A stretch of 6,331 nucleotides of DNA, taken from contig JAEZXP010000082.1 in assembly GCA_023419655.1 (NCBI GenBank), positions 1 through 6,331 of the forward strand. The letters are read 5' to 3'. Below, one piece after another: positions 1 to 5,430 of the stretch. A program made the translations under genes and the position numbers. A model generated the notes under the pieces. That model was not told the DNA's origin, ran no database searches, and saw only the letters and a list, made by a program, of their open reading frames with translations. Position 1 is the stretch's first letter. Every line of letters starts with the position of its first letter. The DNA is from Bacillota bacterium. Its GTDB lineage: Bacteria; Bacillota; Clostridia; Lachnospirales; Lachnospiraceae.

Positions 1-1
1 G

Positions 2-1690
2 AATATCAAAGACTGGACAGTAAATGCATATCTTTTGGAGAATGGGAATCTTCGGATATCGGAGGATATTACCTTTGAATTCAAGGACAAATTTAACGGA
101 GTATACCGGGATATAGTACTTGACAAAACCTCCGGCGTATCGGATATCAAGGTTCAGGAGGTCAAAGACGGCAGCCTGAGTGATTACAATCATACAGCAA
201 AGGCCAAGAACGGGGACAAAGGGGTTTATACATTAGAAGAGGGACAGGGTAAGGTAATAATCAAGATATTTTCTCCCTCAAAAAGGGAGAAAAAGACCTT
301 TAGAATCAGCTATATCGTGAACAACGTAGCTATAAAATACAAGGATACCGGTGAACTGTATTATAAATTTTTAGGTAATGGTAATGAGACCTCTATAGAG
401 CGGTTTACGGTAAATATAAATCTGCCACATGAGGACAACAGCGGCAGGGTAAATGTATTTGCCCATGGACCTTTAAACGGCACGATTGATAAGATAAATG
501 ATAAGCTATACCGGCTGCAGGCCGGGAAAGTACCCTCCAAGACATTCATAGAGGGAAGGGTGCTGTTTCCGGTGGAATTTATCGCAGATTCCGATAACGT
601 GGAGAACATAGACAGGTACCAGTATATTCTTGATGAGGAAGCCTCCCTTAAAACTTTATTAGAACAGAAAAGACAAAGAAGAGAGAACAACAGGCGGCTG
701 TTTAAAAATATTACCTTGGCTTTTAGCGGTATAAGCATAGCGGCATTTGTCCTTGTGCTGCATCAATGTAAAAGAAGAGTGAACAAGGAGATTCTTGATA
801 TTGAATACCAGTATATCCCCGAGGATTGTACACCTGCCTTGGCTTCTTATATTACCGGTATATTCACATATGGCGATACGATGTTTGCCACCATCCTTGA
901 CCTGTTCAGAAAGGGATGCCTGGGAATACGGGGAGAGAATGAAGCGATTGATACATTGGAGAACAAGGATTTTACACTATATAAAACCCGGGACGAGGAT
1001 ATATCCTTACTGGAGCATGAAAGATTCTTTATCAGCTGGTTATTTGATGATATGGGAGATGGTGAAACCGTCAGTACGAAGGACATGGAATATTACAGAA
1101 ATCATAGCTGGCAAAAATATTATCAGGCTCAGACTACTTGGAAAAACAAGGTTAAGGCTGAGGCTGAAAAAAGAGGCTATATAGACCATAGCAAGGCAGT
1201 GCACGGGGCTATGCTGCTTGTACTTTCCGGAATTGGCATACCGCTGGGAATTGCTACAGCCGTATTCGGTAGCTTGTATGCCATATTGGGCTTTGCAGTA
1301 AGCATTACACTTATGGTATACGGCATATCTTTATTCTTCCGGCGCTCGGATAAAGGATATTTAGAATATAAAAAATGGGTAAGCTTTAGAAGGTATATAT
1401 ATAAGCAAAATCCGGATATGTATAAGGAAGATTTACTGAATCCGCTGGACCCGACCTTAATTTATGCATTAACGATGAGTGCGATCAAAAAACAGGAGAT
1501 GTATCCGGGATATGAAAACCATTACGCGGCCGATAGCTGGATATTCTGGTATGCGGCATTTCATACGAAGGGCAGCGCCTTTAGTAAAAGCATGAATGAT
1601 TCGTTTGCAAGCGGCAGTTCCTCAAGTTCCGGAGGGTTTTCCAGCGGCGGCGGTGGAGGAGCCGGCGGCGGAGGCGCAGGAGGATTTTAA
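2..1690 (+). CDS. DUF2207 domain-containing membrane protein (5' truncated by window edge)
   Basis: The reading frame is open to the left edge, so the true start and probably a signal peptide lie outside. A TTG at 35 could be read as a start, but the residues before it (WTVNAYLL) continue the first conserved strand of DUF2207 (extracytoplasmic segment, then 'GNLRISEDITFEF' and 'FNGVYRDI'), so it is not the real start. Counting from that TTG, an extracytoplasmic beta-rich part covers about residues 1-220. A membrane segment follows at about 225-244. A cytoplasmic part (about 250-385) contains 'YIPEDCTPALASYITG', which resembles the Y-x-P-x-x-x-x-PA region of the family. Two close membrane segments lie at about 389-434. 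The C-terminus (about 526-551) is Ser/Gly-rich and ends in GGGGAGGF, a tail frequent in this family. The molecular function of DUF2207 proteins is not established; a membrane-surface role is all that can be said. No terminator is obvious downstream. Confidence 0.88.
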   Translation, partial: NIKDWTVNAYLLENGNLRISEDITFEFKDKFNGVYRDIVLDKTSGVSDIKVQEVKDGSLSDYNHTAKAKNGDKGVYTLEEGQGKVIIKIFSPSKREKKTFRISYIVNNVAIKYKDTGELYYKFLGNGNETSIERFTVNINLPHEDNSGRVNVFAHGPLNGTIDKINDKLYRLQAGKVPSKTFIEGRVLFPVEFIADSDNVENIDRYQYILDEEASLKTLLEQKRQRRENNRRLFKNITLAFSGISIAAFVLVLHQCKRRVNKEILDIEYQYIPEDCTPALASYITGIFTYGDTMFATILDLFRKGCLGIRGENEAIDTLENKDFTLYKTRDEDISLLEHERFFISWLFDDMGDGETVSTKDMEYYRNHSWQKYYQAQTTWKNKVKAEAEKRGYIDHSKAVHGAMLLVLSGIGIPLGIATAVFGSLYAILGFAVSITLMVYGISLFFRRSDKGYLEYKKWVSFRRYIYKQNPDMYKEDLLNPLDPTLIYALTMSAIKKQEMYPGYENHYAADSWIFWYAAFHTKGSAFSKSMNDSFASGSSSSSGGFSSGGGGGAGGGGAGGF

Positions 1691-1763
1691 AGCCTGTTAC
1701 TGGAAAAAGAACAGCAAAAATTGCAGTAATAATCTTAAATATTTTATGATGTTTTTATCCAAG

Positions 1764-1792
1764 TTGACCAAAAAATAAATCTGTGTTAATAT
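1764..1792 (+). promoter_or_regulatory. Predicted sigma-A-type promoter for the xylanase gene
   Basis: TTGACC (1764-1769) is separated by exactly 17 nt from TAATAT (1787-1792), and TGT directly before the -10 gives an extended -10 (TGN). Transcription would start near 1799, leaving a leader of roughly 115 nt before the ATG at 1916. An overlapping TATAAT at 1790-1795 would need a 20-nt spacer and is less likely. This is a sequence match only. Confidence 0.6.
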
Positions 1793-1834
1793 AATCCGGT
1801 TAATACTGGGTATAAAATAATTTTAAGGAAGCGA

Positions 1835-1858
1835 GTGTGAAAGATAAATCTTTCACAC
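1835..1858 (+). repeat. Perfect 11-bp inverted repeat, leader hairpin 1
   Basis: GTGTGAAAGAT (1835-1845) is perfectly complementary to ATCTTTCACAC (1848-1858) with only two bases between, so the actual loop would be 4-6 nt. It is not followed by a T run, so it is not a standard terminator. It lies in the predicted leader of the xylanase transcript. It could be a leader RNA structure, a dispersed palindromic repeat of the host genome, or, as a near-perfect DNA palindrome, a binding site for a dimeric regulator just downstream of the promoter. Confidence 0.7.
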
Positions 1859-1862
1859 GCTG

Positions 1863-1883
1863 CTTTGAGCCTGCGGCTCAAAG
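1863..1883 (+). repeat. Perfect 8-9 bp inverted repeat, leader hairpin 2
   Basis: CTTTGAGC (1863-1870) pairs with GCTCAAAG (1876-1883). The C1871-G1875 pair extends the stem to 9 bp with a 3-nt TGC loop. It begins four bases after hairpin 1. GCCTGC (1869-1874), partly in its 5' arm, can alternatively pair with GCAGGC (1886-1891), so two folds compete just upstream of the ribosome binding region. No T run follows. With hairpin 1 it forms a compact two-stem element of about 50 nt. Confidence 0.65.
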
Positions 1884-1915
1884 TTGCAGGCGGTGAAGAA
1901 AGGCGGTTTATTGAA

Positions 1916-3244
1916 ATGAAACGGAAGTTAAGACTACTGACGTACATGGTAGCAATTTTATCAATGGTAATTGTTATAGGGGGCTGCTCAAAGCAGGAAC
2001 AGAAAAAAACGGATGATACGCTAAATAATAAGGTAGAAGACGCCGGTGATAATACGGAAGATAAGGATAATGAAGAGGACCGTGCTCTCGTAGAGGATAT
2101 TGCGAATGGTTCCACAGTTGCCGGACAGGACAAAGCCGATGAAGCAGATGAAGCCGGGGAAGAAGTTGAAGAAGAAGTATTTGACCAGAACTATGTTGTT
2201 CAGGAGCTTCCTTTGCTTGAAGAAGGAATAAAGAGTGTATATGACCCCCATGGATTATTGACAGGAACCTGTATCAATGGATTCGTAACAAAGGCATTCT
2301 CCGACCATATTATACAAAACTATAACAGCGTGACGCTGGAAAATGATATGAAGCCGGATGCAATACTAAATCAGGCAAAAAGTATCGCTGCCGGAGATAT
2401 TGTTGTTGATTATCAAAAGAGAACAACAGATTTATTGGATTGGGCAAAGGAAAATGACATGAAGGTAAGAGGTCATGTGCTTGTATGGTACAGCCAGACA
2501 CCGAAATGGATTTTCTATGAGGATTTTGATACAAAGAAGGCGCTGGTTGACAGAGACACGATGCTTGCCCGTATGGAAAGCTATATCAAGCAGAATTTTG
2601 AGATTTTGGAATCGTTAGGGTATATCGACATGTTCTATGCCTATGATATTGTGAATGAGGCAATTAATGATGATGGTTCTCTTAGAGACTGCCTGTGGAA
2701 GCAGATTATCGGTGATGATTATATCTGGCATGCATTTTACTATGCGGATAAATATGCACCGGAGCATGTGAAGCTATACTATAATGACTATAATGAACAG
2801 TTTAAGACGAACCATGTAGTAAAGATGGTAGAATCATTGGAGGGTGTAAACGGAATATCGCTGATTGATGGTATCGGCTGCCAGGCACATCTGTATACGA
2901 AGGATTCGATTGACAAATACATAAAAACATTAGAAGCTTTCAGTGAAACAGGACTGGATGTACAAATCACTGAAATAGATGTAAGCCTTGGAACCTGGCA
3001 GAATATTTTACAGCCGGAAGATGAAATTATCAGGGAACAGGGCAGATATTATTATGAGCTTGTGAACAGGATAATCGAGGGCAACAAAGCCGGAACTACG
3101 AATGTAAGCGGAATTACCTTCTGGGGAGTTTCAGACGGAGTATCATGGAGAAAAGACCGTAATCCGTTATTGCTTGACCTTGAATTTAAACCCAAATATG
3201 CTTATTTCGGAGCAATTCAGGATAAAGCCCACGCAGGTTATTAA
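1916..3244 (+). CDS. Endo-1,4-beta-xylanase, GH10, membrane-anchored lipoprotein
   Basis: Predicted to hydrolyse internal beta-1,4 bonds of xylan by the retaining mechanism, anchored on the outer face of the membrane. The 442-residue protein starts MKRKLRLL, has a hydrophobic stretch and the lipobox VIGGC with the lipidated Cys at 24. A very acidic linker (about 25-92) follows, then a single GH10 barrel (about 95-440). Family motifs seen: 'NSVTLENDMKPD' (137-148), 'RGHVLVWYSQTPKW' (185-198), 'DIVNEA' with acid/base Glu248, 'YYNDYN' (288-293), 'VQITEID' with nucleophile Glu353, and 'TFWGVSDGVSW' (401-411). Both catalytic glutamates are present. No carbohydrate-binding module is visible. The usual VWH of the GH10 motif reads VWY here (Tyr192). 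The ATG at 1916 is chosen because it gives a clean lipoprotein signal and follows AAAGGCGG (1899-1906). The frame extends upstream to a TTG at 1865, but that lies inside leader hairpin 2. The gene has its own promoter and terminator, so it is probably monocistronic. Confidence 0.95.
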   Translation: MKRKLRLLTYMVAILSMVIVIGGCSKQEQKKTDDTLNNKVEDAGDNTEDKDNEEDRALVEDIANGSTVAGQDKADEADEAGEEVEEEVFDQNYVVQELPLLEEGIKSVYDPHGLLTGTCINGFVTKAFSDHIIQNYNSVTLENDMKPDAILNQAKSIAAGDIVVDYQKRTTDLLDWAKENDMKVRGHVLVWYSQTPKWIFYEDFDTKKALVDRDTMLARMESYIKQNFEILESLGYIDMFYAYDIVNEAINDDGSLRDCLWKQIIGDDYIWHAFYYADKYAPEHVKLYYNDYNEQFKTNHVVKMVESLEGVNGISLIDGIGCQAHLYTKDSIDKYIKTLEAFSETGLDVQITEIDVSLGTWQNILQPEDEIIREQGRYYYELVNRIIEGNKAGTTNVSGITFWGVSDGVSWRKDRNPLLLDLEFKPKYAYFGAIQDKAHAGY

Positions 3245-3265
3245 TAACTGAATAATTGAGAGTTG

Positions 3266-3299
3266 AGCAGGAGGCGATAAATAAGCCTCCTGCTTTTTT
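3266..3299 (+). terminator. Rho-independent terminator after the xylanase gene
   Basis: AGCAGGAGGC (3266-3275) and GCCTCCTGCT (3285-3294) form a perfect 10-bp GC-rich stem with a 9-nt loop, followed by a T run to 3299. It lies about 20 nt after the xylanase stop and separates that gene from the DUF421 operon. Confidence 0.92.
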
Positions 3300-3334
3300 C
3301 ATAACCTGAATATATTTTATGGATTTCATAATAA

Positions 3335-3340
3335 TATACT
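3335..3340 (+). promoter_or_regulatory. Candidate -10 box for the DUF421 operon
   Basis: TATACT at 3335-3340 matches a sigma-A -10 in five of six bases and lies in an AT-rich stretch just after the xylanase terminator, where a promoter is expected. No convincing -35 box sits 16-18 nt upstream, so the call is tentative. A start near 3347 would leave a leader of about 58 nt beginning with the small hairpin AAGCGG/CCGCTT (3348-3364). Confidence 0.35.
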
Positions 3341-3404
3341 ATGAATGAAGCGGATAAACCGCTTATTCGTATATACCTTGAATGTACCATATGGAGGGCT
3401 GGCT

Positions 3405-4133
3405 GTGAATGAAGGTTTGGTAGTGGTTGTAAGGGCAATTATCAGTTTTTTTTCCCTGCTTATCTTTGCAAAGATATTGGGGAAAGAGCAGATTAGCCAA
3501 TTGACTTTTTTTGATTATATTCTGGGGATTACCATCGGCTCGATAGCTTCAGAGGCCACCGTTGACTTATCAAGCAGGGCATGGCCTCATTTTGTCGGCT
3601 TGTTATCCTGGGCGGTATTGGCATATTTGATGCAGTATATTTCTTTAAAATGGCGGTATGCCGCGAAGGTAATCGAAGGAGAGCCGACAATCGTCATAAT
3701 GAATGGCAAGATTATGGATAACGTATTAAGAAAAATGAAATTAAGGGTTTCGGATGTTCTGGAACTGCTCAGAAATCAGGGGATATTTGATTTGAATGAG
3801 GTGGATTACGCCATACTGGAGCCGAACGGAAGCTTATCCGTCCTAAAGAAGCCGGAATATCTGCCCTTGACGCCGAAGGATATGAAGATTGAGGTTAAGC
3901 CGACGGGCATCAGTACAGAGCTTGTTTATGACGGAAAGTTAATTGAGCAAAACTTAAGGCAGATGAACAAGGATAAGAAATGGCTCATGAATCAACTTAA
4001 AAAACATGGTATCAAGGATGTGTCTGAGGCACTTCTGGTTACTCTAAATGATGCGGGCAGCTTATATGTAGACAAATATGATGATAATATTAAAATAGTC
4101 AAGGATATAGGCGATTACAAAGGCCCATATTAG
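3405..4133 (+). CDS. YetF-family (DUF421) membrane protein
   Basis: This is a 242-residue protein of the DUF421 family (Bacillus YetF type). Three hydrophobic segments (about 5-23, 35-52, 62-80) are followed by a soluble, presumably cytoplasmic region. Family-typical stretches include 'FAKILGKEQISQLTFFDYI' (21-39), 'GITIGSIASEA' (41-51), 'EGEPTIVIMNGKI' (91-103) and 'NQGIFDLNEVDYAILEPNG' (124-142). A second small domain (about 165-230) carries 'SEALLVTLNDAGSLYVDKYD', as in full-length YetF proteins. I chose the GTG at 3405: GGAGGG (3393-3398) lies 6 nt upstream and the protein then begins MNEGLVVVVRA, the usual position relative to the first membrane helix. An in-frame ATG at 3345 would add 20 unusual residues, has no good ribosome binding site, and lies beside a hairpin. 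The biochemical function is unknown. Members have been linked to spore inner membrane properties in Bacillales, but a sporulation role here is inference. The gene is followed after 106 nt by a DUF4363-type gene, a pairing I recall from clostridial genomes. Confidence 0.92.
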   Translation: MNEGLVVVVRAIISFFSLLIFAKILGKEQISQLTFFDYILGITIGSIASEATVDLSSRAWPHFVGLLSWAVLAYLMQYISLKWRYAAKVIEGEPTIVIMNGKIMDNVLRKMKLRVSDVLELLRNQGIFDLNEVDYAILEPNGSLSVLKKPEYLPLTPKDMKIEVKPTGISTELVYDGKLIEQNLRQMNKDKKWLMNQLKKHGIKDVSEALLVTLNDAGSLYVDKYDDNIKIVKDIGDYKGPY

Positions 4134-4224
4134 GAGGATAATTCCTCCGTTATAGACGTTGAAGATTTTAGTATTCTTAGGAGGATATTTCCTCCGTTAT
4201 AGACATTGAAGACATATAGTATTC
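4130..4224 (+). repeat. Tandem direct repeat of 47/48 nt between the DUF421 and DUF4363 genes
   Basis: Unit 1 (4130-4176) and unit 2 (4177-4224) both read TTAGGAGGATA, TTCCTCCGTTATAGAC, TTGAAGA, then TAGTATTC. They differ by two substitutions and a short indel region. A third partial copy begins at 4225 (TTAGGAGGA) and supplies the real ribosome binding site of the next gene. Unit 1 overlaps the DUF421 stop codon. Each full unit contains GGAGGA facing TCCTCC across a 4-nt loop (4133-4138/4143-4148 and 4180-4185/4190-4195). The arrangement looks like duplication of a segment that carried a ribosome binding site. Confidence 0.9.
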
Positions 4225-4236
4225 TTAGGAGGAAAT
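4187..4236 (+). promoter_or_regulatory. Possible SD-sequestering switch upstream of the DUF4363 gene
   Basis: ATTTCCTCC (4187-4195, in repeat unit 2) is perfectly complementary over 9 bp to GGAGGAAAT (4228-4236), which contains the ribosome binding site of the gene starting at 4240. The loop would be 32 nt. The same TCCTCC can instead pair locally with GGAGGA at 4180-4185 (6 bp), which would leave the downstream site free. The two folds are mutually exclusive. The complementarity is visible in the sequence; a regulatory function is inference. Confidence 0.5.
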
Positions 4237-4239
4237 GTT

Positions 4240-4605
4240 ATGAGACGATTTTTGATAATTGTAATTCCGATTGTTACGCTGCTTTTATTTGTATTCATAA
4301 TGATTAGCGGAAATATATTAAAAAAGCCGTTTGGAGAAGATGATAATATACCAAAGGCTATTGATGATATAATAAAAGATGTAAAGAAGGAAGCATGGGA
4401 AGAAGCAGGACACGGGCTGGAGACGCTGAATAAGGCGTGGGATAAGGTCTTATTCAGAATACAATTCGGTTCAGAAAGAGATGAAATAAACCAGTTTAAT
4501 ACAAGCCTTGCAAGATTGCAGGGAGCAGTTGAGGCAGAGGATATCTCCGGGGCTTTGATGGAATTATATGAAGTATATAGTTGCTGGGATGGGCTGGGGA
4601 ATTGA
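4240..4605 (+). CDS. DUF4363-type small single-pass membrane protein
   Basis: This 121-residue protein has one N-terminal hydrophobic segment (about 3-23) after MRRF, with no Cys lipobox, so it is most likely a membrane anchor. The rest is a charged, mostly helical domain with spaced tryptophans (53, 67, 116) and hydrophobic heptad-like positions, ending 'DISGALMELYEVYSCWDG'. The size, the single anchor, the helical Trp-containing body and the position directly after a DUF421 gene agree with the DUF4363 family, whose function is unknown. The ATG at 4240 follows AGGAGGA (4227-4233) with a 6-nt spacer. It probably shares a transcript with the DUF421 gene: no terminator lies between them, only the 47/48-nt tandem repeat with its SD/anti-SD hairpins. 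The family assignment rests on pattern and context, not on a strong diagnostic motif. Confidence 0.78.
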   Translation: MRRFLIIVIPIVTLLLFVFIMISGNILKKPFGEDDNIPKAIDDIIKDVKKEAWEEAGHGLETLNKAWDKVLFRIQFGSERDEINQFNTSLARLQGAVEAEDISGALMELYEVYSCWDGLGN

Positions 4606-4685
4606 AAAGATTTTAAGCGTGCCGAATTGGAACTTTTTTCTATGTTCTTTCGTCTAATATATAAATAAACGAAGGAGGGTCCGGT

Positions 4686-5309
4686 ATGAAAAGACACATG
4701 GCGTTCTTATTGCTGTTCGTCTGTATTACAGGTTTAAGCGGGTGTAACATGTCCGATGAAGCCAGGAATAAAATTATAGCAATAGACACAGAGAATACGG
4801 CTGTACTTCCACTGCAAAACAAGGAAAACGACGAGCCGGAGCTTGTTTTGACTGAACCTCCCGTATTGACGGTAAGCACTTGGAACAGCAGCATAGAAGC
4901 ACTGCGGGGGACCGCTTCATGGAACTATGACAACGGTGATGGAACATGGTCAGGAATGGAAGCGGACAGCATGCATCCCTTGGAGAACAACATCAAAGAA
5001 TATATGCCAGTCCTGCTGATTGAATTGGCATCCGATTCCACAGAAAACCCCTTTGAGGCTGTGCTGAAGTTTGATGTACCCCCGGATGAGGTGAGCATTC
5101 ATTGCTGGAGCGAGGAGTATATGGGGAACCCTTCCGCCGAAAGCGAGGATATTCCCATCCATGATTTTGCCATTGAGCTGAAAGACAGCGGATATATCTA
5201 TGAGGTAATTGCCCAATGGAATAAGGCTGAAAAATACGGAGGGAAGGTATATTATTCTTTTCATGCTGTACCCGATGATATTTCAGCAGAAAATAATTCG
5301 GAAAATTAA
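4686..5309 (+). CDS. Putative lipoprotein of unknown function
   Basis: This 207-residue protein has a type II signal peptide: MKRHM, a hydrophobic core, then the lipobox GLSGC with the lipidated Cys at 20. A polar segment (21-55) follows. The folded part (about 56-196) appears beta-rich and contains 'PPVLTVSTWNSSIEALRG', a Trp/Gly/Asp-rich stretch (75-97, 'GTASWNYDNGDGTWSGMEAD'), 'VPPDEVSIHCWSEEYMG' (131-147) and 'GYIYEVIAQWNKAEKYGG' (169-186) before 'VYYSFHAV'. I recall similar segments in uncharacterised clostridial lipoproteins but cannot name a family. No catalytic motif is evident. The ATG at 4686 follows a strong AAGGAGGG (4672-4679) with a 6-nt spacer. The gene lies 80 nt after the DUF4363-type gene with no terminator between, and a strong terminator follows, so it is probably the last gene of the operon. 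A separate weak promoter in 4606-4670 cannot be excluded. Confidence 0.88.
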   Translation: MKRHMAFLLLFVCITGLSGCNMSDEARNKIIAIDTENTAVLPLQNKENDEPELVLTEPPVLTVSTWNSSIEALRGTASWNYDNGDGTWSGMEADSMHPLENNIKEYMPVLLIELASDSTENPFEAVLKFDVPPDEVSIHCWSEEYMGNPSAESEDIPIHDFAIELKDSGYIYEVIAQWNKAEKYGGKVYYSFHAVPDDISAENNSEN

Positions 5310-5321
5310 AAGACGGGTTTT

Positions 5322-5360
5322 AAAACAGCCTGTACCTCACTTGCGGTACAGGCTGTTTTT
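5322..5360 (+). terminator. Strong rho-independent terminator after the lipoprotein gene
   Basis: The arm at 5322-5336 (core CAGCCTGTACC) is perfectly complementary to 5345-5359 (core GGTACAGGCTG), giving a 15-bp stem with an 8-nt loop. The stem carries A's on its 5' side and a T run on its 3' side. It lies 13 nt after the stop codon and ends the DUF421-DUF4363-lipoprotein transcript. The flanking A and T tracts would let it act in both directions. Confidence 0.93.
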
Positions 5361-5391
5361 GCCGGAATTTATAGATAAATCTGATGAACTA

Positions 5392-5400
5392 TGATATACT
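5392..5400 (+). promoter_or_regulatory. Extended -10 promoter for the TetM-like GTPase gene
   Basis: TGATATACT (5392-5400) is an extended -10 (TGN-TATACT). The -35 region around 5371-5377 is a poor match, as often seen for extended -10 promoters. It sits between the preceding terminator and the gene. The start would be near 5407, leaving a short leader of about 24 nt with no room for a long attenuator of the kind reported upstream of tet(M). Confidence 0.5.
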
Positions 5401-5430
5401 ACAGGATATAAAACAGACTGGAGAATTTTG

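Noticed and set aside
35..1690. TTG at 35 as the start of the DUF2207 gene
   Set aside because: The frame is open to the window edge and the residues before the TTG fit the family's first conserved strand, so the gene begins outside the window.
1691..1763. Possible terminator after the DUF2207 gene
   Set aside because: Only 4-5 bp pairings are found (for example CTGTT with AACAG), with no adjacent T run.
1865..1915. Upstream in-frame TTG start for the xylanase
   Set aside because: It lies inside a 9-bp hairpin, has no ribosome binding site and would put 17 charged residues before a normal lipoprotein signal peptide.
3307..3341. Sigma-G-like promoter (TGAATA and TATACTA) before the DUF421 gene
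   Set aside because: The spacing is 22 nt instead of about 17-18 and the -10 lacks its first C, so a forespore promoter is not supported.
3345..3404. ATG at 3345 as the start of the DUF421 protein
   Set aside because: It would add 20 residues not typical of the family and has no SD. The GTG at 3405 has GGAGGG at 6-nt spacing.
4159..4209. Short leader peptides started by TTG codons inside the tandem repeat
   Set aside because: The TTGs lie about 20 nt from the upstream SD copies, too far for normal initiation, and the encoded peptides show no conserved pattern.
4627..4660. Promoter TTGGAA ... TAATAT before the lipoprotein gene
   Set aside because: The spacer is 22 nt, outside the working range, so an internal promoter is not supported.
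4197..4697. Antisense open frame of 166 codons opposite the DUF4363 gene
   Set aside because: It is a shadow of the + strand gene, has Ser/Phe-rich random composition and no domain, and crosses the intergenic repeat.
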